Source: Scytonema hofmannii PCC 7110
GTDB lineage: Bacteria; Cyanobacteriota; Cyanobacteriia; Cyanobacteriales; Nostocaceae
Assembly (NCBI RefSeq): GCF_000346485.2
Contig: NZ_KQ976354.1
Coordinates: 6,695,269 to 6,759,268, forward strand
Length of the DNA stretch: 64,000 bases
Reading direction: 5' to 3'
Below the pieces are notes generated by a model. That model did no database searches. It saw nothing but the letters and a program-made list of their open reading frames with translations, and was not told where the DNA came from. The translations under genes were made by a program, and so were the position numbers. Numbering within the stretch: position 1 is the stretch's first letter; each line of letters starts with the position of its first letter. This document shows, piece by piece, positions 44,119 through 53,216 of this stretch.

Positions 44119-44565
44119 ATGCCATTAATTTATTTAGATGTTTGCTGTTTTAATCGTTCATTTGATGTTCAAGACCAAGAGCGCGTTCGGCTTGAAACAG
44201 AAGCAATTTCGTTGATTCTAGAAAGATGCGAGGCGGGAGAATGGGAATTATTAAATAGTGAAGTAATTGATGTAGAATTGGCGCAAATTACTGACCTTGA
44301 AAGGAAGCAAGGGATTGAAATTTTAACTTCTCTTTCTAGAACTAAAGTAAGTTTAAATGAAAATATTCAAAGCCGTGCTACATTTCTACAAAGTTTAGGA
44401 ATCAAACTTTTCGATTCACTACATATTGCTTGTGCAGAAGCAGGTAGAGCAGATATTATGTTAACAGTTGATTATCGATTGTTGCGAAAAACAACAAGTT
44501 ATCAACGAGAGTTGATGGTCGTAGTCGCAAATCCAGTTACATGGCTGATGGAGGTTCTTGAATGA
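44119..44565 (+). CDS. PIN-domain protein (VapC-like toxin)
   Basis: This 148-aa PIN protein has the first acidic residue in YLDVCCFNRSFD, a middle Glu (SEVIDVELAQI) and the C-terminal pair in IKLFDSLHIACAEAGRADIM, LTVDYRLL. These are the metal-binding Asp/Glu residues of PIN RNases. Its TGA overlaps the ATG of a small downstream gene (ATGA), so toxin precedes antitoxin, the reverse of classical VapBC. Confidence 0.85.
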   Translation: MPLIYLDVCCFNRSFDVQDQERVRLETEAISLILERCEAGEWELLNSEVIDVELAQITDLERKQGIEILTSLSRTKVSLNENIQSRATFLQSLGIKLFDSLHIACAEAGRADIMLTVDYRLLRKTTSYQRELMVVVANPVTWLMEVLE

Positions 44566-44783
44566 ATACTAACCGAATGAGTCCATTGGAAATTAGAAAA
44601 AGGGGCTTAGAAGCTTTAGCTCAAGCACTAGGTCCTGTTGGAATGGTACGTTTTTTACAGCAGTTTGGTGGTAATAAAGGAGATTATACTCAAGAGCGCG
44701 ATCAATTGCTCGAAGGAATAACTATGAACGATATTTTGGTGCAGATTCAAGAAAATCGGGAAAGAAGACAATCTGATACTTAG
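44562..44783 (+). CDS. Putative antitoxin partner of the PIN protein
   Basis: This 73-aa protein reads SPLEIRKRGLEALAQALGPV, GMVRFLQQFGGNKGDYTQER and a C-terminal MNDILVQIQENRERRQ. It is translationally coupled (4-nt overlap) to the PIN gene. The family often pairs with such PIN proteins in cyanobacteria; no standard DNA-binding motif is evident. Confidence 0.72.
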   Translation: MNTNRMSPLEIRKRGLEALAQALGPVGMVRFLQQFGGNKGDYTQERDQLLEGITMNDILVQIQENRERRQSDT

Positions 44784-44888
44784 TAGTTCAAAAACATGGA
44801 TTGCTCAGATTTAACCAGGACTTACACTAAGCCCCCTTTTTATAGGGAATGGCACGAAGAAAAGGCAGTTGCCTCCTGCGGGGTGCAG

Positions 44889-45115
44889 AAGGAAGAAGGT
44901 CGTCCCATACCGGAAGACAATTTGGAAACAGTTCTAGTTGATGTATGAGCAAGTTGCCAAGAATTTCCGGTCAAGATTGTATCAAAGCACTGCGAAAAGC
45001 AAGATTTTACATATTGCGGCAAACGTGGAAGCCATATTAACTCAAATGTGGGTCGAGGAGCGCTCATACAGTTAAAAGTGCCATTATTTTCCCATGGAAG
45101 CAGCAAAGTTTTAAA
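44889..45115 (+). pseudogene. Second hicB-hicA relic (hicB tail plus frameshifted hicA)
   Basis: The first 60 nt encode KEEGRPIPEDNLETVLVDV, the end of HicB. The overlapping ATG at 44945 starts MSKLPRISGQDCIKALRKAR, then FYILRQ; an extra A in CGGCAAACG shifts the frame, after which RGSHIN would continue as in HicA. The remainder is decayed. It is nearly identical to 43190-43272. Confidence 0.75.
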
Positions 45116-45226
45116 AACAAGAGCTTTGCGATTCGTAACAATAACGCTCTAAAGAGCGATCGCAAAACTCTAAACGTAGAATTTATATGATAGAAGAGTA
45201 AAAACTTCCGAACACAAGCCTATTTT

Positions 45227-46003
45227 ATGCCGTCTCCATTTCCGGGAATGAACCCTTATCTTGAAAATCCCGAACTATGGCCAGAAGTACATCATCGATT
45301 GATTAGTGCGATCGCCAATGCAATTGAGTCTAACTTAAGCCAAGACTATCGGGTGGCAATTGAGAAGAGAGTTTATACCAGCGTACCAGAGGATGCGGTA
45401 TTAGTTGGGATTCCAGATGCATCAGTGGTATCCCAGTCCAGCAATCGTCAATCTACTAATACTTTAACAACTGCATCCGATTCATCTATTACTGTCATGC
45501 TACCAGTTCCCGAAGAAATTCGAGAAAGTTATTTGGAAATTCGGGATATTGCAACAGGAGCAGTCATTACAGCAATTGAAGTTTTATCTCCAACGAACAA
45601 GCGTCCCGGTAAAGGACGCGATACTTATGAAAAAAAACGTAATGCTGTTTTAGAAAGCGCAACCCATTTGGTGGAGATAGATTTATTGCGGGAAGGAACG
45701 CCAATGGTAATGGTGGGTAACGTTCCTCAGTCACACTACCGAATTTTAGTCAGTCGCGCTCCACAACGTCCGAGAGCGCAACTGTATGCGTTTAATCTTC
45801 AGCAAATGATTCCTACATTCCCACTCCCGTTGAAGCCACAAGATATAGAACTGTCAGTCGATTTGCAAAGCCTGCTATTGCAAATTTACAATCAGGCGCG
45901 GTATGATTTAGCGATCGATTATCACCAAGATCCCATTCCATCTTTACAGGAAGCAGATCGCACTTGGGCAAATACGCTTTTGCAAGCGAAGAGGGTTCGG
46001 TAG
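45227..46003 (+). CDS. DUF4058 family protein
   Basis: This 258-aa protein begins with the family hallmark MPSPFPGMNPYLENPELWPE and HHRLISAIANAIESNL. It contains LEIRDIATGAVITAIEVLSP and TNKRPGKGRDTYEKKR, similar to nuclease-like cores. The family is frequent in cyanobacteria and has no assigned role. Full length. Confidence 0.9.
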   Translation: MPSPFPGMNPYLENPELWPEVHHRLISAIANAIESNLSQDYRVAIEKRVYTSVPEDAVLVGIPDASVVSQSSNRQSTNTLTTASDSSITVMLPVPEEIRESYLEIRDIATGAVITAIEVLSPTNKRPGKGRDTYEKKRNAVLESATHLVEIDLLREGTPMVMVGNVPQSHYRILVSRAPQRPRAQLYAFNLQQMIPTFPLPLKPQDIELSVDLQSLLLQIYNQARYDLAIDYHQDPIPSLQEADRTWANTLLQAKRVR

Positions 46004-46015
46004 TATAATTACGTA

Positions 46016-46055
46016 GCCCTACCCCCTAACCCCTACCCCCTAACCCCTACCCCCT
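46016..46055. repeat. STRR heptamers CCCCTAA/CCCCTAC
   Basis: Five to six C-rich heptamers between the convergent DUF4058 and secretion-protein genes. The stop (TAG) and last two codons of the minus-strand gene are read from the array. Confidence 0.88.
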
Positions 46056-46604
46056 CATTACTGAAGTCCACTCACGCAAAAATGGTAGCAAAAATGTAAT
46101 TGGTGCTTGTTCTTCCACTTTCACTCGTACTGCTGTTGTTGTTCCTGGCGTCAACTTCATACTCGGTCCTTTGGATGATGACCACTTGTAACCACTCATA
46201 TTGCCTTTTTCCGGCACTAACTCAGCACTAACCTCCACTTTAGCAGTCTTACTCGTTAGCGTATCTGCTAGTTCCGCATTGCCCACCTTTGCTGCTGCTC
46301 TTGTTGACATAACTGGGTAAGCAGATACAGATTTTACCGTTGCAACAATACCTCCGAACCGCTCTCGCTTTACAGTATCTGGTGTAATTTGAATCTGCAT
46401 TCCCGGTTTAATACGCTTCCCATCCTTCACATCAAAGTAAGCTATCCCTGTTAACTGAGGTGTTCCTGATGCTTGAGTTTGCAATGTACCAAGACGCGTA
46501 CCGGGATTAACGACTTGTCCGAGCACCCCAATTTGAGCAATCCACTCTAAATCTGTTGAGTGCAAAACTTTTAAATTGTCAAGCTGGGTCAGTACAGGTG
46601 TCAT
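46047..46604 (-). pseudogene. HlyD/NHLP-bacteriocin-type secretion protein, C-terminal part only
   Basis: The 185-aa frame encodes only the distal half of a membrane-fusion protein: the returning lipoyl/barrel part (GQVVNPGTRLGTLQTQ), AYFDVKDGKRIKPGMQIQIT and the terminal TTTAVRVKVEEQAPITFLLP. These match the C-terminus of NHLP-leader bacteriocin secretion proteins. The N-terminal membrane helix and coiled coil are missing; upstream DNA is repeat. Such adaptors serve ABC peptidase exporters, none of which is nearby. Confidence 0.7.
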
Positions 46605-46937
46605 AGTTGAGATAGAACAGACTAGGTATCCTTCTTAAAGTACCCAGTCCAGACTTCGATCCAACATATATTGTTTGTTAGTTGGGAATAACAGTTTTTC
46701 TAGAGTGAACGCAAGTCAAAAGTTCCAACGGCACACTGAGAACGTTGAGAAATCTTTTGGCTTGGAGCACGCACGAATCCCCAACTACTCCTGTCTCGCC
46801 TGAAGATTACTTATTTGAATGAACCGCAAAGACGCAAAGGACACGAAGAAAGAGGAGAAGAAAATCGGTAATCTTGTACTGGGAAGGGAGTAACCTTGCG
46901 TATGGTTGAGGTGCGTTCAATGGTATTGGATATGAGC
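46605..46937. other. Repeat-bearing intergenic region
   Basis: There is no ORF. The second copy of the 110-bp dispersed repeat (46785-46893) occupies the middle. Confidence 0.5.
46785..46893. repeat. Dispersed repeat, copy 2
   Basis: See 4530-4639. This copy reads CTACTCCTGTCTCGCCTGAA ... ACCGCAAAGACGCAAAGGAC ... GGGAGTAA in the same orientation. Confidence 0.6.
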
Positions 46938-47879
46938 CTAATTAACTTCCACAAGTGATTCTACAACAACAATTTTTTCTTGATGACGCATTTCGCCAAA
47001 AACATGATAAGTTCCCCTATCTGGAAAGGTGACACTAGCTTCTAAATTAGGACCAAATTTATCAACCATAGCTTCACTATTGTGAGTGCGATCGTGAAGA
47101 CTTGCATTGTGACCCATGTGTAATGATTTTGCAGATTTATCATGAGCATGAGTATGAATAATATTTTGTAAATCAGATGAGATAGCTGTAATATGCATAG
47201 GTGCATCTAGATAGGGGACAATATCTGTAACTTTCTTGCCATTCTTATTTATAAAATAATCAAGCGTCACTTCTTTCTGAGCTTGGATAAGATTGGGAAA
47301 ATGAGAAAAGTTTATCTGATAGTTTGGAATTTTATCCTCTTCAAAAGAGTTATCTTTTTCTAAATTGAGAGAGGAGTGTTGTCCCGTAACCTTTAAAAAG
47401 GCTTGTTTGAAAAAATGCTGATGGTTTACCGTAAAGTTAACTGCAACAAGATACTTTCCTGGTTGAGGAAAGCTATATCTTATCGGAAATTTTGCCTCTT
47501 CCAGCATCTTTAATGTTATGAGACCAAAATCTTCAATATGAATGTGACTAAAAAATTGAAAATTTTCACTCACAATAAAGATATGTAATAGACGCTCGTG
47601 TTCTGGTAAAATTCCTTGTATTGCTTTTCCTTCATCATCTTTTAAAGATAAGATAATATCATTAGGTTTATTAATTTTTAAATTCTGAAATATCAGTTCT
47701 AATTTCGGAACAACTAGAACAGATTGCATCGGAGACATATGAGATATTTGAAGTTGCAAGAAATTGTAAATTACATCTTGATTTATTAACAAAAAGATAC
47801 ATACACAAAAAATAATACTAGCAATTATCCAAACAAAAAAGTCTTTAATCTTTTCTAAAAGAAGTATCGTGAATGGCAT
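46938..47879 (-). CDS. Membrane-anchored protein with His-rich loop, possibly metal-related
   Basis: This 313-aa protein has one N-terminal membrane helix at about 13-33 (FVWIIASIIFCVCIFLLI). The rest is extracytoplasmic with two beta-sandwich-like halves, each with an HI..E/D pattern (FFSHIHIEDFGLITLKMLEE and LDAPMHITAISSDLQNIIHT). A His-rich loop (HTHAHDKSAKSLHMGHNASLH) precedes GPNLEASVTFPDRGTYHVFG. This resembles secreted proteins found with copper or heavy-metal efflux genes. No efflux gene is adjacent, so the metal role is inference. Confidence 0.6.
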   Translation of the reverse strand: MPFTILLLEKIKDFFVWIIASIIFCVCIFLLINQDVIYNFLQLQISHMSPMQSVLVVPKLELIFQNLKINKPNDIILSLKDDEGKAIQGILPEHERLLHIFIVSENFQFFSHIHIEDFGLITLKMLEEAKFPIRYSFPQPGKYLVAVNFTVNHQHFFKQAFLKVTGQHSSLNLEKDNSFEEDKIPNYQINFSHFPNLIQAQKEVTLDYFINKNGKKVTDIVPYLDAPMHITAISSDLQNIIHTHAHDKSAKSLHMGHNASLHDRTHNSEAMVDKFGPNLEASVTFPDRGTYHVFGEMRHQEKIVVVESLVEVN

Positions 47880-48364
47880 AAATGAGTGTTCACTGATTGT
47901 AGGGGTGTTTATATATTCTGCTGTTAACTATCAGCAAATAATAGCGATTCTCTTTGTCTAATCGATTAGAAATTTTTCACAAACGATTTTCAGACTGCTA
48001 TTAGAAGTCTGCGTAGCGCCCCTGAAGTTTTTAAAATTATATCATTTTTCCAATTTTTCAAGTAGATGTTTATTCTTAAAATAGAACTCCTATTTTATTT
48101 TTGAACAATGACTGAGCCTCAGAAACCCGATATCTGGGAGATACCGGGTTTCTTTATTTCACAATTTAAATATGATTGTTAGAAACTCATAATTTGTATT
48201 GATTAAAAATTGCTTTTTAATCAATAATTTATTTGCTTTAAAACAAGTTTTTATTAAAGATAAAAAAATTTTTATCAACTAGCTAAAGATAGTTTTTTAT
48301 CAACTATTATTCATGGTAAATTTATATTTGTAAAAGGCAATGCAATCCTACCAAAGGAGAAAAA
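47880..48364. other. Intergenic region upstream of the double-glycine peptide
   Basis: AT-rich, with the hairpin at 48121-48153 and, just upstream of 48365, a clear AAGGAGAAAAA ribosome site. Promoters for both divergent genes are expected here. Confidence 0.5.
48121..48153. terminator. AGAAACCCG-type hairpin
   Basis: AGAAACCCGATAT pairs with ATACCGGGTTTCT (one bulge-like mismatch), followed by TTATTTC. The stem is of the same family as those at 48881 and 52261. No gene stop lies close by, so it may be a mobile hairpin rather than a terminator. Confidence 0.5.
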
Positions 48365-48559
48365 ATGAACAGAGTAACTATCGCAAATTTATCAGATATC
48401 AACGAAATTGAAGACCTGAGTTTAGTAGATTTGAACGCAGTATATGGCGGAACAACGATAATAGTGGACGCACCAGGTAATAAACTTATCTACGATACCA
48501 ATCCAATAGCTCTTATCAACTTTGTACTTGGAATCCCTGGAAGATTAAACCGTCCTTAA
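48365..48559 (+). CDS. Putative double-glycine leader peptide (bacteriocin/RiPP-like precursor)
   Basis: In this 64-aa peptide the leader MNRVTIANLSDINEIEDLSL continues VDLNAVYGG, fitting the double-glycine pattern (L-x-x-V-x-G-G with preceding Asp-Leu). Cleavage after GG would release a 35-residue core that starts TTIIVDAPGNKLIY and ends VLGIPGRLNRP. The core has no Cys or Trp, so lanthipeptide-type crosslinks are unlikely. An excellent AAGGAG site lies 6 nt before the ATG. No exporter gene is adjacent; the nearest is the broken adaptor at 46047. Confidence 0.65.
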   Translation: MNRVTIANLSDINEIEDLSLVDLNAVYGGTTIIVDAPGNKLIYDTNPIALINFVLGIPGRLNRP

Positions 48560-48642
48560 ACCCTTTTACTCAATTGACCTATTTGTTATTGTCAATTTTG
48601 TAGTTGGATTATCGGAAACATCAACCATTAACTAAATGTAAA

Positions 48643-48666
48643 GTGTGGGGTATATAGTTACCCCAC
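48643..48666 (+). terminator. GTGGGGTA/TACCCCAC-type hairpin after the peptide gene
   Basis: GTGGGGTATATAGTTACCCCAC can fold with an 8-bp stem, followed by TTAAG. It lies 84 bp after the peptide stop. Confidence 0.5.
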
Positions 48667-48880
48667 TTAAGCACGAGCATTTAGTAGGGAATAAATATTT
48701 GAATTTTAATGATAAAATTTGAAACCTAGTTCTAGTCTAGTTTATGGTCTAAGTTTTCATTCCTTGCTAGCTAAAAATTCATAAATATGAATGGCGAAAA
48801 CAGTGGGTTTTGGAACTAGTATGATGCATCAATACATTTACATAAAAAGATACTGTAAAATATCAAAAAAGACGCTTTTG

Positions 48881-48911
48881 AAAACCCGGTTTCTTGAAGA
48901 AATCGGGTTTT
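48881..48911. terminator. AAAACCCGGTTTCTT hairpin
   Basis: AAAACCCGGTTTCTT and AAGAAATCGGGTTTT pair almost fully around a minimal loop, with a T-run on the plus strand. Second of three related hairpins in the window. Confidence 0.6.
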
Positions 48912-49141
48912 TGCTTCCGGTTATTTTGAACCAATTGTCTTAATGTTTATAAATTTGTGAGCCATTATTAAAGATAATATATCCTTAAAAATGGCTTGTG
49001 AGTAATTGTATAATATTTGGTGAGGTGAGTCAGCATTTGTATTCTGATAACTCTATTTTGTCAACTGCTGAAACACTTCAAAATATTGCTTGCCGTTCTC
49101 TAACTTCTGAAAGCTTTCAGTTAACAGTTAACTGATCGACT

Positions 49142-50005
49142 TCAAGAAATGGTAGTAAAATTGTTTTCCGTCAGTTGAGTGGTATCAAAATTTTGCAAAG
49201 TTGCTAAACGATAATTACCACTTAAGCCGAGGAGATCGAGATCGAGTAAGTTAAGTACTGGACTCAACAAGCTTGTCCCCTTGACGATAATATCGTTCCC
49301 AGAAAACTTCAAATCATTAAACGTCAAGCCGCCAGACAAACCAATTTTGTCTCTTTGTGATAAGTTAAAGTCAGCGATCGTATCCGTACCTTCTTTGGGG
49401 TTAAACACGAAGGTATCTGCACCAGCACCCCCAGTCAGAGTATCATTTCCCTGACCGCCAAACAAAAAGTCGTCTCCCGCTAAGCCTGAGATAGTATCAT
49501 TACCGTCTAATCCTCGGATGGTGTCTTTACCTGAAGTGCCATTAAGGGTGTCATTCTGGTTAGTGCCGTTGAGAGTAATATCAACTAGGTTGAGATTGAG
49601 AGTAATTGAACCTTCTTGGACTTTTGTCAGGGTTTCGTTAGATCCATCGATAGCAATACGATAAGTTGTTCCGGCGATGGCAGAAAAACTCACTCTGCTA
49701 GCAGCATTACTAGAACTAATGTCATCGTTACTGGTAATTGTTGTTAAACTGTTAACTGCTGAACCAGTATAGACACCTAAAATCGTGTCAAAAGAACTGC
49801 CTAACGTGTCAATTGTGACATTTCCGGAAGCCGATGCTGTCCAAGACCACCAAACGGAATTAATCTTTGTGTTAAAGACTGAATTCCCACCATGAAGAGG
49901 CTCACCTGCTTCCGCAGTCGCACCGACATTAGTTCCTGTATCAGTATCAGAGAACCCAGTTAACACTGCACTCTTGGCGAAATTATCGTTGATTGGAGAT
50001 GCCAT
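49142..50005 (-). CDS. RTX-like calcium-binding protein with PPC-like N-terminal domain
   Basis: This 287-aa protein from the ATG at 50005 (MASPINDNFAKSAVL) has an N-terminal prepeptidase-C-terminal-like beta domain (SVWWSWTASASGNVTIDTLG, SSFDTILGVYTG). Several glycine-rich nonapeptide repeats follow at about 180-225 (GLDGNDTISGLAGDDFLFGG), then a DFNLSQRDKIGLSGG-type C-terminal secretion-like segment. Such proteins are exported by type I systems and bind Ca2+. No exporter is present. A frame start at 50080 is less likely. Confidence 0.82.
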   Translation of the reverse strand: MASPINDNFAKSAVLTGFSDTDTGTNVGATAEAGEPLHGGNSVFNTKINSVWWSWTASASGNVTIDTLGSSFDTILGVYTGSAVNSLTTITSNDDISSSNAASRVSFSAIAGTTYRIAIDGSNETLTKVQEGSITLNLNLVDITLNGTNQNDTLNGTSGKDTIRGLDGNDTISGLAGDDFLFGGQGNDTLTGGAGADTFVFNPKEGTDTIADFNLSQRDKIGLSGGLTFNDLKFSGNDIIVKGTSLLSPVLNLLDLDLLGLSGNYRLATLQNFDTTQLTENNFTTIS

Positions 50006-50214
50006 AGAAAGATTTTCTTTTTCAAGATGATATATAAGGTTTATGTGACTTTTGAAAAAACATTCCTCTAGCCGAGTCACTTCAGCTGTTTATGAGGTTT
50101 CACAGAAAATACGTATTGTTGATATAGATGCACCCTGTAGACAAATTAGCTTGGAACATTTGGGAGAGCGAAGATACTCACCTCACAAGAGTTTAAGTGC
50201 GATCGGTGTGTATT

Positions 50215-51528
50215 TCATTTACGAACACCAAGGGCATGGAAGTCAGCAACATTAATCCCGTTGACGAAGTTATCAAATCTATATAAGTAAGCTGGTTTAG
50301 CATTCTTACCGCCATCTTCGATTTGTATGATGCCTACCCCTGGGAAAATACCTACACTGTTGAAAAATGCTGGGTCGTTTGCTGACTGAGGAACAGGTCC
50401 ACGCTGTGACACAAACAACAGTTTTTCAGAGGGGGATACTCCTCCTAGGTCTGGTGTAGGGTCAGGACCTAACGCTGTATTGGCCAAATCGACAAGATTC
50501 ACTGCACGAACTTTGTTTGAACCTTCAACGTTTGGATCGAAGGGGTTGGGGTTAAGTTCATGTATTGTAATATTGTTAGATGCACGGTTAAGTTGCCATA
50601 TGTATTTGTCAGCAATAACTTCCAGTCCATGGACATCGTTACCAGATTGAGGAACTTTAATGACAGGTGGACGAGTCGTGGGATTTCTTAGCAGAGCGTC
50701 GTGGTCATAGAAATAGAGAAAGTCAGCTATTTCAGGATTGGCGTTGCCTGCATTGGTGATAAAGTTTTTGCCAAACTCATAAGCAACTAGTCCATTGAAA
50801 GTAAGTTCCTTGCTGCTGTAAATATGTGCAACAGTCATTGTTTGTGTATTGACTATTGCTGCACCACCTTGAGCAAAAGTGACATAAGCCCATTGACCCG
50901 TCTCATCAACTTGAGCCACTACTGGGTTTGCAGTATTGGTTCCTAGGGCTTGGAGTGTATTAGAATCAAACTTTAAGGTTTGAGGAGTCCCAAAAATGTT
51001 TCCTGAGGGTGCCTGATAATTTGTGGGAATTTTATGCACTTGTTGTCCGGGAGTATCTGCAGCTATTACAAATGTGTTATCTGGTGAGACAGAAACAGCA
51101 TGAGAGTTTCCTCCTGGAACAACCACATCCACCACTTGTTGCTTACTAGCGTCAATGGCATAGACGTGACCAGAACTAGCATGTCCGACGATCGCATGTG
51201 TAGCGCCTTTATTGAAAACCAGCCAGTGAGGTTTTGATCCCTTTGGAAAGCCGTTGGCGACAGCATTAGCCGCTAAATTAATTTGCTTAGTACTAGCTGT
51301 ACCTCCTATAAAGTCTTGGTCGTTACCTGACAAAATATAGAGATTTCCTCCCAAAACAGTGCCATCCAGAGAAGTTGCTTGATCGATAGACCAGACTTCA
51401 TATGCATCTTTTGGTCCTGCTGCTGAAGCTACCTGGACAAATCCTTTGTTCAGTAAGAAAGGAGTTTGGGCAAACATGACCCAAGCAAACCCAATGACAA
51501 ACAAGCACAGAATGAAAATTTTTTTCAT
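50215..51528 (-). CDS. Secreted beta-propeller-like protein
   Basis: This 437-aa protein has a clear signal peptide (IFILCLFVIGFAWVMFAQTP). The mature part has blade-like repeats such as GGNSHAVSVSPDNTFVIAAD, VVAQVDETGQWAYVTFAQGG and LGGVSPSEKLLFVSQRGPVP, as in YncE/lactonase-type propellers. Conserved His residues (GNDVHGLEV, ADFHALGV) might bind a ligand. I do not recognise an enzyme class. Confidence 0.68.
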   Translation of the reverse strand: MKKIFILCLFVIGFAWVMFAQTPFLLNKGFVQVASAAGPKDAYEVWSIDQATSLDGTVLGGNLYILSGNDQDFIGGTASTKQINLAANAVANGFPKGSKPHWLVFNKGATHAIVGHASSGHVYAIDASKQQVVDVVVPGGNSHAVSVSPDNTFVIAADTPGQQVHKIPTNYQAPSGNIFGTPQTLKFDSNTLQALGTNTANPVVAQVDETGQWAYVTFAQGGAAIVNTQTMTVAHIYSSKELTFNGLVAYEFGKNFITNAGNANPEIADFLYFYDHDALLRNPTTRPPVIKVPQSGNDVHGLEVIADKYIWQLNRASNNITIHELNPNPFDPNVEGSNKVRAVNLVDLANTALGPDPTPDLGGVSPSEKLLFVSQRGPVPQSANDPAFFNSVGIFPGVGIIQIEDGGKNAKPAYLYRFDNFVNGINVADFHALGVRK

Positions 51529-51807
51529 CTTTAACTTTCCTTGTTTAGGTACTTGAAACTGTCAATAGAACACTTCAGGACTGATCGAATCAGCCCTTGT
51601 TTGCAAGGTAAATGCATACTGTGGTGTGCAGTTAGTTTTCAGTCATCAGCTTTTCGCCATCAGCCGTCAAGGATGTTTTTCTAACTTACTAGAAAGGCTT
51701 TTAGAGAAGACAAAGTAGCCCTAAAAGCTGACGAATCTTGGCTAATAGCTGAATGCTTACTTCTATCTTTCTTCAATAATGTTGCAGTAGGATTGCTTCA
51801 TCATCAT

Positions 51808-51875
51808 GAATTCCACACAAATAAGGAGACTTTCTCATTTGATGAATTCCACATAACTAAGGAGCCTTTTGCATA
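51808..51875. repeat. Imperfect ~31-bp direct repeat pair
   Basis: Two copies of TGAATTCCACA(C/T)AA(A/C)TAAGGAG(A/C)CTTT lie head to tail upstream of the propeller gene and could be a paired regulatory site. Confidence 0.5.
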
Positions 51876-52260
51876 AATGTCACACGATTTAGTGGGGTTT
51901 TAACTCAGATTTTAAAATCTTGAAAAGCTTGTCACACAAAGCTTTTGTGAGTTTTAAACTTAATTTTCTGAGTCAAGTTAGTCATCAATATAACACGAGC
52001 AATCTTTTGTTATTTATTTTTTCTTTTTTTCTTTTTTATTTTATGATAAATTAAACTAAGCAATAAAAAAATAACAAAAGAAAGAAGTCCAGTACTGCGT
52101 AGATTTTGCGTAAAAATCCGAAAATACGTAGGTTGGGTTGAGGAACGAAACCCAACATTTACAGGCATTTGTTGAGTTTTTACACAGTGATGCCAACCCA
52201 CAAAAATTCTCAGCCCTTGTAGTATTGGAAAGGATTCTAGAATACCAGTACAGTAATCCC

Positions 52261-52329
52261 AAAACCCGGTTTCTCTCTATCGTCAAGCTTGATATCTCCT
52301 AGGCTCAACTCGAAGAAACCGGGTTTTTT
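52261..52329. terminator. AAAACCCGGTTTCT hairpin (third of its kind)
   Basis: AAAACCCGGTTTCT and AGAAACCGGGTTTT are perfect complements separated by about 40 nt. A TTTTTT run follows on the plus strand. Confidence 0.55.
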
Positions 52330-52703
52330 GCCTCCTGTTTGAATACTGTATTGATGCTCGAAAATTTATTTTTAGAGAAAAACAGCTTGCTAACTTGACC
52401 GGATGATAAAGAAGTGATGAAAACTTTTAACCAGATAATAGAGATAGTGCGATCGCGTGAGTGCTAGTGTAGGATATAAAAATCTCATGTATAAATGCTC
52501 TCGATTTAATTCCGAATAAATTTTATTTGTCCACCAGCCCATAACTCAATGGGTTTTGGATGGTGTCTCCCCACTGAGAAGTTTCGGATCGTGTCTCTAC
52601 ACCCTAGTGTCAGTCAGTCAGGGTTCTCTACTGAGTAAGACAAGCAAAGAATGAATCACAAGAGCTTACTTTAACCTTTTTTATTAGGTCAGTAGTCCTC
52701 ACT

Positions 52704-53084
52704 ATGACAACACAACCATTAGATCGGCTTCAAGAACAACGAGAGCAGATAAAGCAAGAAATGCGTCGAAGAATACAACAAGCTCTTGAGTGTGCCAAAG
52801 ATTTGTCTGTTGAAAATTGCCAGGATGAAATCAGAAGCAGGCTGTTTGCAATACAGAAGTACTGCAAGAGTGTAGGGAAGACCTTTATTGTGTTCGAGGA
52901 GAGAATAACCTGTGACCAATTCGGGTTAGGAGGATCTCACGAAGATCCTGCAATTTTATTTCGGGGTCCAAATGAAAATGCGTCGGTTGCGATTTGTGTT
53001 ACGGACAGAGGTTCCTTGCTCTATCGTAACGATAGCCCTTGGCAAATTTACAGGAACTTTGGAGATGTAAACTACGCTCCGTAA
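52704..53084 (+). CDS. Hypothetical protein (126 aa)
   Basis: The protein has a charged helical N-terminus (LQEQREQIKQEMRRRIQQAL) and a beta-rich second half (TFIVFEERITCDQFGLGGSH, ASVAICVTDRGSLLYRNDSP). I recognise no family. The frame is complete and separated from the flanking genes by over 100 bp. Confidence 0.55.
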   Translation: MTTQPLDRLQEQREQIKQEMRRRIQQALECAKDLSVENCQDEIRSRLFAIQKYCKSVGKTFIVFEERITCDQFGLGGSHEDPAILFRGPNENASVAICVTDRGSLLYRNDSPWQIYRNFGDVNYAP

Positions 53085-53216
53085 CGTTTTGTACTGAAGG
53101 ATAACAAACCTTATCTTTTTAATGGGCTGAGTTTAATTTCCGTTGGTATTTAGGGAACAAGATAAATACCGGGCTGTAAAGCTTTGGTTAACTTGTATTG
53201 CTTAAAAATTTGGGCA

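Larger units (their letters stand above)
48560..49141. other. Intergenic region (582 bp)
   Basis: Contains the hairpin at 48881-48911 and otherwise AT-rich DNA. A GGGGTA/TACCCC stem (GTGTGGGGTATATAGTTACCCCAC) near 48643-48666 may terminate the peptide gene. Confidence 0.5.
51529..52703. other. Long intergenic region (1175 bp)
   Basis: There is no gene. Seen here: a 30-bp imperfect tandem repeat at about 51808-51875 (GAATTCCACACAAATAAGGAG / GAATTCCACATAACTAAGGAG), a GTTGGGTT/AACCCAAC inverted repeat at about 52131-52157 and a long hairpin at 52261-52329. Confidence 0.6.
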
